Below are positions 34,796 through 43,388 of a stretch of DNA of 64,000 nucleotides, piece after piece. Every line of letters begins with the position of its first letter. Positions within the stretch are counted from its first letter, which is position 1. The notes below the pieces were generated by a model that searched no databases, was not told the origin of the DNA, and saw nothing but the letters and a program-made list of their open reading frames with translations. A program made the position numbers and the translations under genes. This stretch comes from an uncultured Mobiluncus sp. GTDB taxonomy: Bacteria; Actinomycetota; Actinomycetes; Actinomycetales; Actinomycetaceae. Location of the stretch: contig NZ_CABTWO010000012.1 in NCBI RefSeq assembly GCF_902488535.1, positions 8,442 through 72,441 on the forward strand, written 5' to 3'.

Positions 34796-34924
34796 GCTAA
34801 ACTTACACGCAAAATTGTCAATCTCTCAATCCTGCCGATTCCTCAGTAATCTACCGCTAATTAAAGGGTATAAAAGGTAAACTAATTTGAACTGTACCTG
34901 CGATTTTTTCTGAGGAGAGACACG

Positions 34925-36226
34925 GTGGAGGCTTCACTCGGCGAAGTGAACCGCAACGAACTAATTGAAAAAAACCTCCCCTTGGTTGGTTACCAAGTGG
35001 CGGAGTTGTTGCGCCGTGTCCCGTCTTTTGTGCAACGCGAGGACCTCGCTTCGGCGGGTTCTTTGGCTCTGGTGCAAGCCGCTAATTCTTACGATCCATC
35101 GACCGGGGTGCCCTTTCATCGCTACGCAATCTACCGGATTCGCGGGGCGATGCTGGATGAGCTGCGTTCTATGGACTGGGCGACGCGCGGGGCCCGCCAA
35201 CGTACCAAGCAACTGGAAGAAATGACCTCTACCCTCACCGCTGCCGCGGGACGCGCCCCCACGAAAGAGGAACTTGCTTCGGCCTTGGGAGTGGACGTAG
35301 AGACGGTGGAGTCCGCCCAGCAAGACGCCGCCCGCCGTGTCATCTCGATGGATGCGCCCGCCGGTAAAGACGACGAGCGGACCCTGGAAGTGCCTGATGA
35401 AAGCCCCTCCCCGGAGGACACGCTGCTGGACGACGAACGCCTGGTGTATCTGCGCGCGGCGGTGCGGGCTCTGCCCCAGCGCCTGCGCTATGTAGTGGAA
35501 CAGGTATTTTTCGAGGAACGTCCGATTCAAGATGTCGCCGATGAGCTGGGCGTCACCCAGTCGCGGGTGTCCCAGCTACGTTCAGAGGCGCTCACCCTGA
35601 TGCGCGAGGGGATGAACCGCCACCTCGATCCCGAAACGGCCGCGGAAGAAAACGAGGAAGTCACCGGCATCGTTAAGAAACGCCGCGAGAACTACTTCCA
35701 AAAGATTGAAGATCACGCTGATGAGATGCTGCGCGCAGATTCAGACGTGGACTTAGAGATAGAGGACACGCTGATTCCACCCCCTGACTCTTCGTCAGCG
35801 CGAGGTCGCCCGCGGGATTCTTCCGGGGCGACTCGTCCCCGTTCGTCGTCTTTGCGTGATTCGTTGTCACAAGTTTTGTCCGGCGGGTCTGCGGGGTCAT
35901 CTCGCCGTAAGGAAAAGGAGGGGGAGTCCGCTACTGAGGATTCGCAGGGCACTTCCACCAAGAGTTTCCTGGCTGGTCACGCCCGTGGCACGGCGCAGGC
36001 GAAGGCTCGTATCGAAGCTGAGCAGGAAGCCCAGCGCGCCGCCGAAGCAGCCGAGAAACCTAAAAGTAAAGACAAAGTCCGATCTCGTGGTGGGGAACCC
36101 GAAGTGGAGCTACCGGCGGAAGAAGAAAAACCACCCACCCCGCCAACCACCTCTTACCTGGGAGGATTGTCGATTCGGCAGCAGAATATGCGAGCGGAAG
36201 CGCGTCGGAATCGACGAAAAAAATAA
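34925..36226 (+). CDS. fliA: Flagellar sigma factor FliA/WhiG type with long C-terminal extension
   Basis: RNA polymerase sigma-28 family. Region 2 is LVQAANSYDPSTGVPFHRYA followed by IRGAMLDELRSMDWATR; region 3 is APTKEELASALGV; region 4 is RLRYVVEQVFFEE and IQDVADELGVTQSRVSQLRSEAL. The sigma core ends near residue 236. A further 195 or so residues follow, a low-complexity Ser/Arg/Glu/Lys/Pro-rich tail (RPRDSSGATRPRSSSL; KPSKDK-like stretches) ending in SIRQQNMRAEARRNRRKK. Usual FliA length is about 240. GTG start with a GAGGAGAGA ribosome site. The tail is not contamination: the frame is open with no stop. Confidence 0.92.
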   Translation: MEASLGEVNRNELIEKNLPLVGYQVAELLRRVPSFVQREDLASAGSLALVQAANSYDPSTGVPFHRYAIYRIRGAMLDELRSMDWATRGARQRTKQLEEMTSTLTAAAGRAPTKEELASALGVDVETVESAQQDAARRVISMDAPAGKDDERTLEVPDESPSPEDTLLDDERLVYLRAAVRALPQRLRYVVEQVFFEERPIQDVADELGVTQSRVSQLRSEALTLMREGMNRHLDPETAAEENEEVTGIVKKRRENYFQKIEDHADEMLRADSDVDLEIEDTLIPPPDSSSARGRPRDSSGATRPRSSSLRDSLSQVLSGGSAGSSRRKEKEGESATEDSQGTSTKSFLAGHARGTAQAKARIEAEQEAQRAAEAAEKPKSKDKVRSRGGEPEVELPAEEEKPPTPPTTSYLGGLSIRQQNMRAEARRNRRKK

Positions 36227-36234
36227 TTTCTCCT

Positions 36235-36260
36235 TAATTCTCAGAGTTAATGGCCGACAA
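36235..36260 (+). promoter_or_regulatory. Candidate sigma-28 promoter for fliD
   Basis: TAAT (36235-36238), 14 bases, GCCGACAA (36253-36260), close to TAAA-N15-GCCGATAA. The resulting leader of about 90 bases contains two short hairpins (36275-36289 GTGTC/GACAC; 36298-36325 ATCCTG/CAGGAT). FliD is a late gene in other bacteria, consistent with this. Confidence 0.45.
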
Positions 36261-36359
36261 TTAAGCGTGAGGTAGTGTCAGCGGGACACCTGTCGGTATC
36301 CTGGGCCTCGGCGTTATCTCAGGATGGGATAAAGCCTTTATTCCACGGAAGGAGAAATC

Positions 36360-37925
36360 ATGAGTATGGGTATAAGCGGTATTGGCGGTTTCAATACCGA
36401 GGGGATTGTCCAGAAGCTAATGGCTCTGGAATGGCAGGCCGGTAGGGGTCTGCAGACCAAGAAAGTCCAGCTTGAATCCCGCACCAAGGCATTCCGGGAT
36501 TTGAACACACAGCTGGCAGCCTTGACGAAGAATGCTTGGACGGTTTACGGCAAGGAAAGCAAGTTCGACAAAAGTTTTGATGCTTCGGCCGTCTGGGGTG
36601 CAGTGAAGGGCTCTTCCTCCAGCGACATGGTCAGTGTCAGCACCAAGGCTGGCGCAGCCGTGGGTTCGGTGGAGTTTGATGTCAAGTCCCTGGCTCAGTC
36701 CAAGCAGGTTACCTTTGACAGCAATCAGCTCACTTCGCTTACCAATGCAATCGGCCAGGGTGGCTCCTTCTCCATTATGGTGGGGAACAAGGTCACGAAC
36801 ATTACTCCGGCTTCCAACTCTATGCAGGATATTGCCCAGGCAATCAACTCCGTGAAAGACTCCGGCGTGGCTGCCACGGTGGTGCGCGTCAGCGACAGTA
36901 ATGGACAAGCCCAGTATGTCTTGCAGGTCACCGGCAAGGATACTGGTGTCGAGGCTGGGGACTTCAAGATTTTTGCCGGGGACGTGACGAAGGGTCTCTC
37001 CGTCACCCCCAAGACCACTACTCCCGACGCGGCTTCTCAATCGGTGTCCTACACCTTTGAGGATGCGGCAGCGTTGCGCTCTGCCGTCTCGGGGGTTACC
37101 TCCTATGACGGTACGGAGCGCCGGGCGTCCAGTGATGCGGTTATCTCCCTCTACGGTGAGGACCACCGCTACTCCTCCAACCAGATTGAGTTGATGGATA
37201 AGGTCACGGTGGATATTTCTGGTGTGAAGGCGGAAACCAAGGCGGACGGAACCAGTGTCTACCCCGGGTACCTGACCAAGGGCGTCAAGATTGATGTCGT
37301 GGCCGACCAGTCCGAGGCAGCTGGCAAGGTGAAGTCCCTCATCGGAGACGTGAACAAGATTCTGGGGACTTTGGCCAAAGGCATGAAGTCAGTGGAGCAA
37401 ACCCGAACCGACGAAGACGGAAGGAAGTCTACGTGGAAGGCTCCGGGTGTCTTGTCGAACTCGATTGGTCGCCAGGTGCAGTCCGAGCTAGGGGATATGC
37501 TCTCCTCTGGAATCACGATTAAGGATGCTGCGGGGAATGCTCAAACCTACTCTGCGGAAGACTTCGGGATTACCCTGAAGAACACCTCGGATGGTTTGAC
37601 GGTGGAGTTCGATGAATCTAAGTTCCAGGCCATGATGGAGTCTGACCCGACCAGGACGGAAAAGGTTGTGTCTGCTTTTGCCGAAAAACTTGGGGATTTC
37701 GGCAGCAACGTTTCCGATTCGAGCACCGGAATGCTGACAAGTGTCATCAAGTCCAACGACGACGAGAAGAGCTACGTAGAGTCTCGAATCAGCGACTTTA
37801 CGGAGCGTATGGTGCGCAAGGAGGCATCTTTGAAGCAGCAGTATTCTCGGTTGGAGACCTTGCTGGCAGGGTTCAGTCAGCAGCAGGCTTGGCTGACTTC
37901 CCAGTTGGCCGGGTTGGCGAGATAG
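36360..37925 (+). CDS. fliD: Flagellar cap protein FliD
   Basis: Filament-capping protein (HAP2) that helps flagellin fold at the tip. The N-terminal motif is GIGGFNTEGIVQKLMALEWQ. The middle has the FliD domain signature SVEFDVKSLAQSKQVTF and repeated beta segments. The C-terminal coiled coil is ESRISDFTERMVRKEASLKQQYSRLETLLAGFSQQQAWLTSQL, matching the conserved FliD end. 521 residues. Good GGAGA ribosome site. Followed by fliS at 118 bases. Confidence 0.93.
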   Translation: MSMGISGIGGFNTEGIVQKLMALEWQAGRGLQTKKVQLESRTKAFRDLNTQLAALTKNAWTVYGKESKFDKSFDASAVWGAVKGSSSSDMVSVSTKAGAAVGSVEFDVKSLAQSKQVTFDSNQLTSLTNAIGQGGSFSIMVGNKVTNITPASNSMQDIAQAINSVKDSGVAATVVRVSDSNGQAQYVLQVTGKDTGVEAGDFKIFAGDVTKGLSVTPKTTTPDAASQSVSYTFEDAAALRSAVSGVTSYDGTERRASSDAVISLYGEDHRYSSNQIELMDKVTVDISGVKAETKADGTSVYPGYLTKGVKIDVVADQSEAAGKVKSLIGDVNKILGTLAKGMKSVEQTRTDEDGRKSTWKAPGVLSNSIGRQVQSELGDMLSSGITIKDAAGNAQTYSAEDFGITLKNTSDGLTVEFDESKFQAMMESDPTRTEKVVSAFAEKLGDFGSNVSDSSTGMLTSVIKSNDDEKSYVESRISDFTERMVRKEASLKQQYSRLETLLAGFSQQQAWLTSQLAGLAR

Positions 37926-37969
37926 TTTTTGACAGACTGAAGATTCTTCACGCAGATTTTGTGGTATTT

Positions 37970-38001
37970 CGGCTGGGTTCACTGTATTAGTGACCCAGCC
38001 G
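37970..38001 (+). terminator. Hairpin between fliD and fliS
   Basis: CGGCTGGGTTCACT and AGTGACCCAGCCG form a long stem with a one-base bulge and a short loop. No T-run follows, so it is more likely a partial terminator or a transcript-stability element than a full stop. Confidence 0.45.
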
Positions 38002-38043
38002 AAGTATTGTAGTAGTGGGTAGTGATTTTTACGGAGGGAAACT

Positions 38044-38493
38044 ATGCAAACCGCAATTAACCGGTTCCAACAAGACTCTATTGCGACAGCTTCTCCCGCG
38101 AGGCTGCTTACGATGCTTTATGACCGACTGCTGCTTGATATTGGGCGGGCTGAGAAAGCCCTGCGCGGTCAGAACCGGGTTGAAGCGCATAAAAATCTCA
38201 CTCATGCTCAGGACATTATCGCCGAGTTGATGTCTTCCCTGCGGATGGACGTGTGGGACGGTGCCGAGGGTTTGATGGCTCTGTATGTGTATGCCATGAA
38301 GGAACTGGTCAACGCCAACGTGCAGGGCGATGCTGATAAAGCCCAAGAGATTCGGGAGCTGTTTGAGCCGCTGGCGGACGCGTGGAAACAGGCGGCTGCA
38401 CAAATGGAAGCTAACGATGCAAAAACTGCAGGGAATCAGTCGAATTCAGCGGGTGTCAAGCGTAACTCTAAGGGTGATTTGGGTGTCGGATAG
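38044..38493 (+). CDS. fliS: Flagellin export chaperone FliS
   Basis: Binds the flagellin C-terminus to prevent early polymerisation. It begins MQTAINRFQQDSIATASPARLL, then TMLYDRLLLDIGRAEKAL and HAQDIIAELMSSLRMDVWDGAEGLMALYVYAMKELVNAN, all FliS features. The C-terminal 25 residues are polar and extra. GGAGGG ribosome site. It overlaps the next small gene by 11 bases. Confidence 0.93.
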   Translation: MQTAINRFQQDSIATASPARLLTMLYDRLLLDIGRAEKALRGQNRVEAHKNLTHAQDIIAELMSSLRMDVWDGAEGLMALYVYAMKELVNANVQGDADKAQEIRELFEPLADAWKQAAAQMEANDAKTAGNQSNSAGVKRNSKGDLGVG

Positions 38494-38791
38494 TAAAGAT
38501 GTGGCACAGTGGTCCGCTGAGTTAGAAAAAATCCATCAGCAGGTTCTGGAAGCACGCCGGCAGCTTAGCGCAGGTCAGATTCCGGAAGAAATCGTGTGGC
38601 AGCCGCCAACTATGAGTGCTTTGCCGTCGCAACTGCGTAATCAGGCCCTGAAATTGCAAAGCGAGTTGCAGGACATACAGTCACGTATCATGGTTGCAAT
38701 GGATAATAACCGTGAGGAAAGAGATCGTTTACGCCAACGGTCAAGTCAGAAAACCGATCCGAAACCGGTTTATTTGGATGTTCAGGGTTAG
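38483..38791 (+). CDS. Small helical protein in the FliT position
   Basis: A 102-residue, mostly helical, charged protein. The chosen start is GTG 38483 (VSDSKDVAQWSAELEKIHQQ), with AAGGGTG 6 bases upstream and an 11-base overlap with fliS; an ATG at 38417 in the same frame is possible. FliT, the FliD chaperone, normally follows fliS and is a short helical protein of similar size. Sequence similarity to FliT cannot be claimed by eye, so this is a positional call. The terminator hairpin at 38821 ends the unit. Confidence 0.6.
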   Translation: MSDSKDVAQWSAELEKIHQQVLEARRQLSAGQIPEEIVWQPPTMSALPSQLRNQALKLQSELQDIQSRIMVAMDNNREERDRLRQRSSQKTDPKPVYLDVQG

Positions 38792-38820
38792 ATACTGAAC
38801 TGCCGTTTGTGTTCACGGGG

Positions 38821-38852
38821 AACTTCCAGGAAAATGACTTTTCCTGGAAGTT
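38821..38852 (+). terminator. Perfect Rho-independent-type terminator after the fliS unit
   Basis: AACTTCCAGGAAAA, loop TGAC, TTTTCCTGGAAGTT: a perfect 14-bp stem, followed by GTCTTAATATTT. It ends the fliD-fliS-FliT-like transcript. Confidence 0.85.
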
Positions 38853-39568
38853 GTCTTAATATTTGGGCAAAAAAGCGGCGAAATTGCTGTATAAATGCGA
38901 ACAATTCAGATAGTGTGACCAACATCACAAATAGGACATTAGTCCTGCTTAGGTTCGGGAGATGAACGCTAAACAATTATTCTCATGGCATAACCTACAC
39001 ACTAACAATTTCTGCGTACCCTGGAAAGTTTGCTATAACTTCCAGTCAGACTTCAGAAAGTTACCACCTATAAAGTATTCGTGTCTAAAGCTGCTCGTGG
39101 GAGAACCTTTTGAATATTCAAGAAAAAGATGAAAATCGGGCAATCGGAGGGAAATTTCAATCAGAAGGCGCCACATCGCAAACTGAGAGAAGCCTGAAAA
39201 AAATATTTCTAAGCATTATTTAAAACACTACCGTAATGAACGAAAGTGGCCGGATTGAAAGCTTACAAAGTGGTAAAATTCAGATGCTGGGAATACGGTA
39301 AGTTACAGCTGTGTAATCTTCCATAAACCCCTTTTACCAGGCCGTATAGTTAGGGCATTTGTACTAACAAAAACCTACTTAATGTAAAAATCGTGGGGTT
39401 CCCAGGAACTTCTCATGAACTCCAAACGCAATAATTAAATCTCCTCGACAAATACTTGGGAACTGCCGATACTGGATATGTCAGCGCAGTAAGCACTGAA
39501 CCGCAGCAGGAAGTTACGCGGAATAAGGATCGAGGGAATGATCCAGCGAGAAAACATGTGAGGTCGTC
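38853..39568. other. AT-rich intergenic spacer upstream of the flgB operon
   Basis: About 716 bases with no convincing gene, clearly richer in A/T than the genes on both sides. It holds a CRP/GlxR-like palindrome (38914), a short inverted repeat AGGAC/GTCCT (38933-38946) and possible sigma-28-like -10 elements (GCCGTATA at 39341 with TAAA 13 bases upstream; GCCGATAC at 39465 without a good -35). A 56-codon frame from 38962 has no good ribosome site and no recognisable features. Likely the main control region of the large flagellar operon. Confidence 0.6.
38914..38929. promoter_or_regulatory. CRP/GlxR-type binding palindrome
   Basis: TGTGACCAACATCACA fits TGTGA-N6-TCACA exactly, the consensus of cAMP-receptor proteins including actinobacterial GlxR. 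It lies about 640 bases before flgB in a gene-free spacer. No crp-like gene is in the window. Confidence 0.55.
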
Positions 39569-39916
39569 ATGTTTGATTCTGTTGGTTACGTAGCAATGCG
39601 GACCGCGCTGGATGGATTGTCAATGCGTCAGCGAGTCATCGCCGACAACATCGCCAATATTCAGACGCCGGGATTCTTAGCCGGCAAGGTTTCGTTCGAA
39701 AATGAACTGGCTCGCGCCGTTGAGTTCGGACACCCTGCCACCACGCATATCGCCACTGCCCGCTCTTTGGAGCCCACTCGTATCGACGGTAACAATGTCA
39801 ATCTGGACACTGAAACCATCTCGAGTGTGGATACGGTTCTTCGCTTCCAGCTGGCTACCCAAGCAATCAGTGGGGAATATACCAACATTCGCTCGGCCAT
39901 GAGGACGACATCATGA
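39569..39916 (+). CDS. flgB: Flagellar basal-body rod protein FlgB
   Basis: Proximal rod subunit, 115 residues. The N-terminal motif is ALDGLSMRQRVIADNIANIQTPGF, the rod/hook signature. The C-terminal helix is LRFQLATQAISGEYTNIRSAM. First gene of the long plus-strand operon, with GAGG upstream. Overlaps flgC by 4 bases. Confidence 0.93.
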   Translation: MFDSVGYVAMRTALDGLSMRQRVIADNIANIQTPGFLAGKVSFENELARAVEFGHPATTHIATARSLEPTRIDGNNVNLDTETISSVDTVLRFQLATQAISGEYTNIRSAMRTTS

Positions 39917-40311
39917 CCACGTTTGGAGCAATCGGTATCGCTGGAACCGGCATGACAGTCAACCGCAAATGGTTGGACTGCATCTCGGACAACATCGCCA
40001 ACATCAACACCACCAAGCCCATGAACGAAGAGGCCTTCCGGGCTCGCTACGTCGTGGCTCAGGCTGTTGATTATGGGCGTCCAGCAGGAACGATGGTCAC
40101 GGGCATTGCGCTCGGTGGCACCGATGGACGGATCGTGTACGACCCCCGCGATCCCAACGCGAATGAAGAAGGGTATGTCCGCCACCCTGATATTGACTTG
40201 GGATCACAGATGACCCAGTTGATTATGGCGCAAAGGGCTTACCAAGCGAACGCTGCCGTGGTGGACCGTGCAAAGTCCACTTACGAATCAGCATTGCAAA
40301 TCGGGAGGTAA
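39913..40311 (+). CDS. flgC: Flagellar basal-body rod protein FlgC
   Basis: Proximal rod subunit, 132 residues. It starts with IGIAGTGMTVNRKWLDCISDNIANIN and ends with the D0 helix DLGSQMTQLIMAQRAYQANAAVVDRAKS. It lacks a signal peptide and is exported by the flagellar machine. Seven bases precede fliE. Confidence 0.93.
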   Translation: MTTFGAIGIAGTGMTVNRKWLDCISDNIANINTTKPMNEEAFRARYVVAQAVDYGRPAGTMVTGIALGGTDGRIVYDPRDPNANEEGYVRHPDIDLGSQMTQLIMAQRAYQANAAVVDRAKSTYESALQIGR

Positions 40312-40318
40312 GTGAGCC

Positions 40319-40750
40319 ATGCCTTACTCTGTAGACGGTATTGGTAGCCACCTGACCAGTTCCTTGACCGGAACCCAGCAGCTGACCAATAACTTCGTAC
40401 AATCCCTTGGGTTCTCACGTTCCGCAGCCACCCAAGCCGGTCCGTCGCGTCTGGGCACCAATGCCACGCACGTCGCCCCGACTGGCACCGGTCTAACTCC
40501 GTTGGGTGCAGACGTCCGCGATGTCGCGGAAACCTCTTTCGGCAATGTCTTTGCCGATGCGGTGTATAACATGCAGCAACGTGAGAGTACCGCCAAGAAG
40601 CTGGGTGTGCAGGCCCTAACCGGGCAACTCAATGATGTCCACCAATACACTATTGCAGCCGCAGAATCCCAGCTGACCATGGAACTGACCTCCACCATTC
40701 GGAATAAGGCAGTTGATATGTTCAACGAGATTATGAGGATGCAAGCATAA
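40319..40750 (+). CDS. fliE: MS-ring/rod junction protein FliE
   Basis: Links the MS ring and export gate to the proximal rod. 143 residues, longer than the usual 105 because of an N-terminal Ser/Thr-rich stretch (1-65). The family core is the C-terminal FGNVFADAVYNMQQRES and MELTSTIRNKAVDMFNEIMRMQ. GGGAGG ribosome site. The last base of its stop is the first base of fliF. Confidence 0.9.
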   Translation: MPYSVDGIGSHLTSSLTGTQQLTNNFVQSLGFSRSAATQAGPSRLGTNATHVAPTGTGLTPLGADVRDVAETSFGNVFADAVYNMQQRESTAKKLGVQALTGQLNDVHQYTIAAAESQLTMELTSTIRNKAVDMFNEIMRMQA

Positions 40751-42360
40751 TGCCACCGGTCATCGTAAACGCAGTAGATAAAGTCAAAAGCACCGTCGGC
40801 CAGTTTTCATTAGGCCAAAAGACCCTGTCAATCATCGGGGTAGCCGTGCTCATCTTGGGCGGCGTGGTGCTTTACTCTTGGGTGGCGAGTCCCGATTACA
40901 CCACCCTGTACACCGGTTTAACGGATAAAGATCAAGCCGCCGTAACTGAACAGCTTGATTCGCAAGGCATCAAATATCAAGTCGCCGACAATGGTGTGGT
41001 GAAGGTGCCGGCCAAAGATGTGCAAAGCGCCCGGATGAGCTTGGCAGCCGCCGACCTGCCCGCCCAGCCCACTTCCGGTTACGCCGTTTTGGACAACTTG
41101 GGCGTAGCGGCTTCAGACTTCCAACAGCAGATGGCAAAGAAACGCGCCCTGGAAGGCGAGCTGGCCAAAACGATTGACACGATGGACGAAATCGAAAAGT
41201 CCACGGTCGCCCTGGCCATCCCCCAGGAAACCGTGTTTGCCGACCCGAAGAAACCGGTTGCCACCACCGCTTCTGTGACTATCACCCCGAAGAATCGCAA
41301 AGACGTTACCAATGACACGGTGCAGGCGATTATTAATATGGTTTCCGCTTCCGTGCCGAACCTGGATAAGTCGGGAGTGACCGTGGTCGATACGCTGGGT
41401 AACAGCCTGTCCGACAAGGTAGAAGGCGGTACGGCCGCGGCTTCGGAGATGGAAAAGAGTCTGGTTGCCAAGGCTTTGGCGGTCGTGGAGCCACTGGTTG
41501 GGGTGGGCAATGCCCGCGTCTCGGCGCAAGTTGACTTATCGCAAGATAATCAAGTGAAAACGACGCGTATCTATACCGATCCGGAGGGCGGGGTTAAGCA
41601 ACTGTCCGCCTCAAATGCGGCCGAGCAATACAGCGGCGGCGGGGCCACCGTCGTCGGCGTGCTGGGCCCGGATAACATCGGAAACCCCTACGAGGTGAAC
41701 GGTAACAACGGGGGCAATTACACCAACACTCAAAACGTGCAGAACAACGCCGTCAACGAAGAAGTGACCCAATCGACTCGTGGACCGGGAGCGGCACTGC
41801 GCAAGTCCGTGTCGGTCGTGGTGAATCAAGAGACCGCCCGGCGCTTGGACATGGCTCAGGTGCGTGACATGGTGGCGGCTGCTACCGGTATTGATGCGGC
41901 AGCCGGAGACGTTGTGAATATCTCACGGTCCCCGTTCGATGACACGGCAAAGAAAGCGGCCGAAAAGGCGGCGGCGGATGAGGCTGCTGCGGAAGCCGCA
42001 GCCAAGACCGCCTCCTTGATTCGTCAGGCGGTTATCGCCGGATTGATTATCCTGCTGTTGATTATTATCGCGGCGGTAGCCAAGAAACGGGCCAAGGCTC
42101 GTGAACGCGAGGCTTTGGACCTCGGCGAGTTGGATCAGCTGCCCGATCCTTACACCTTGAGCGCTCCGGAAGATGAAGCTCTCGAGATTGAGGCGGCCAC
42201 GATTCCGGAACCCGAGCCGGAGCCTGAACCGGAACCTGAGCCCGAACCGGATCCAGTCCTGCTCAAGCTGGAAGCCAAGCGTGAGGAGATTTCCGAACTG
42301 GCTCTGGACAAGCCGCAACTGGTTGCTGAGCAGCTGCGTGCCTGGATGGGAGGTCACTAA
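40750..42360 (+). CDS. fliF: Flagellar MS-ring protein FliF
   Basis: Forms the membrane-embedded MS ring on which the rotor is built. It has a first membrane helix (about 25-47), ring-building motif domains (YTTLYTGLTDKDQAAVTEQL; ARMSLAAADLP; SASVTITPKNRKDVT), a second helix near residue 420-440 and a cytoplasmic tail. The tail contains a proline-glutamate repeat (EPEPEPEP..., about 487-501) before the FliG-binding C-terminus (LALDKPQLVAEQLRAWM). 536 residues. Two bases before fliG. Confidence 0.95.
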   Translation: MPPVIVNAVDKVKSTVGQFSLGQKTLSIIGVAVLILGGVVLYSWVASPDYTTLYTGLTDKDQAAVTEQLDSQGIKYQVADNGVVKVPAKDVQSARMSLAAADLPAQPTSGYAVLDNLGVAASDFQQQMAKKRALEGELAKTIDTMDEIEKSTVALAIPQETVFADPKKPVATTASVTITPKNRKDVTNDTVQAIINMVSASVPNLDKSGVTVVDTLGNSLSDKVEGGTAAASEMEKSLVAKALAVVEPLVGVGNARVSAQVDLSQDNQVKTTRIYTDPEGGVKQLSASNAAEQYSGGGATVVGVLGPDNIGNPYEVNGNNGGNYTNTQNVQNNAVNEEVTQSTRGPGAALRKSVSVVVNQETARRLDMAQVRDMVAAATGIDAAAGDVVNISRSPFDDTAKKAAEKAAADEAAAEAAAKTASLIRQAVIAGLIILLLIIIAAVAKKRAKAREREALDLGELDQLPDPYTLSAPEDEALEIEAATIPEPEPEPEPEPEPEPDPVLLKLEAKREEISELALDKPQLVAEQLRAWMGGH

Positions 42361-42362
42361 TC

Positions 42363-43388
42363 ATGGTAGTGTCACAAGCCCTTACTCTGAGCGGGCTGCA
42401 GAAAGCCGCCTTGCTGCTGATTCAGATTGGCAAGGACCGTGCCGCTCGCGTCATGAGCGAAATGAATGATGATGAAGTCGAGGCTCTGTCAGCTGAGATT
42501 TTGCGGATGACCAATGTACCCCGCGAAATCACCGCTGATGTCATTGATGAGTTCTATGAAAACTCCATAGCGTCGGCCAGTTTGCAGCTGGGTCACGGCG
42601 GTCTGGACTACGCTCAGAAAGTTTTGGAACAGACCTTCGGCCGGGAAAAGGCCGAGGAAATCATGGAACGCCTGATGCAGGGCATGCAGGGTCAACCTTT
42701 CGACTTCTTAAAGACTGCCGACCCGCGTGAAATCGTGACGTTGGTTTCTTCGGAACATCCCCAGACTATTGCCCTGGTGCTGGCGCACCTGCGTCCGGAT
42801 CATGCCGCGCGCGTCATGGCCGGTTTGGGACCGAAACTCCAAGGCGATGTGGCGGTGCGGATTGCCCAGATGGAACGGGCTAACCCCGAAATGGTGACCT
42901 TAGTAGCCGAATCCCTGCAAAAGAAGGCTGAGCAGGTCATTAACTCTGAAGAGATGCAAGCTATCGGCGGTGTCGAACCGCTGGTCGACATCATCAACCG
43001 GGCTGATCCGGGCACTGAAAAGATGATTCTGACCGGACTGGAAGAACGTGACGAGGACTTGGCTGATGAAGTCCGTTCCCGCATGTTCGTCTTTGAAGAC
43101 ATCGTTATGCTCGAAGATCGGGGCATTCAGCTGGTGCTGCGTCAGGTCGATGGGGCTCGCTTGGCGATGGCTCTGAAGGGCACGAACGAAGATTTGCGTT
43201 CTCGCCTGATGAAGAACCTGTCCGAACGCGCCCGCCAGAATGTTATGGAAGAAATCGACATGCTGGGCAGCGTGCGCATGAGCCAGGTGCAGGAGGCTCG
43301 CTCCGAAATTGTCCAGCTGATCCGCAAGATGGAGGAATCCGGCCAGATTGTCATCCGCCGCGAGGAGGAAGACGAATATGTGGCTTGA
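42363..43388 (+). CDS. fliG: Flagellar motor switch protein FliG
   Basis: Rotor subunit that meets the stator and makes torque. It begins LTLSGLQKAALLLIQIGKDRAARV. The middle domain has EHPQTIALVLAHLRPDHAARV (the EHPQ motif) and the C-terminal torque domain DEVRSRMFVFEDIVMLEDRGIQLVLRQVD with conserved charged residues. It ends in IRKMEESGQIVIRREEE. 341 residues. It overlaps fliH by 11 bases. Confidence 0.96.
   Translation: MVVSQALTLSGLQKAALLLIQIGKDRAARVMSEMNDDEVEALSAEILRMTNVPREITADVIDEFYENSIASASLQLGHGGLDYAQKVLEQTFGREKAEEIMERLMQGMQGQPFDFLKTADPREIVTLVSSEHPQTIALVLAHLRPDHAARVMAGLGPKLQGDVAVRIAQMERANPEMVTLVAESLQKKAEQVINSEEMQAIGGVEPLVDIINRADPGTEKMILTGLEERDEDLADEVRSRMFVFEDIVMLEDRGIQLVLRQVDGARLAMALKGTNEDLRSRLMKNLSERARQNVMEEIDMLGSVRMSQVQEARSEIVQLIRKMEESGQIVIRREEEDEYVA

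Noticed and set aside
38962..39132. Short frame starting MNAKQLFSWH in the flgB spacer
   Set aside because: 56 codons, poor ribosome site, rare amino acid pattern and no known family; more likely chance in AT-rich DNA.
39436..39472. TAAA ... GCCGATAC as a sigma-28 promoter for flgB
   Set aside because: The -10 is good but the nearest TAAA is 25 bases away; kept only as a note in the spacer entry.
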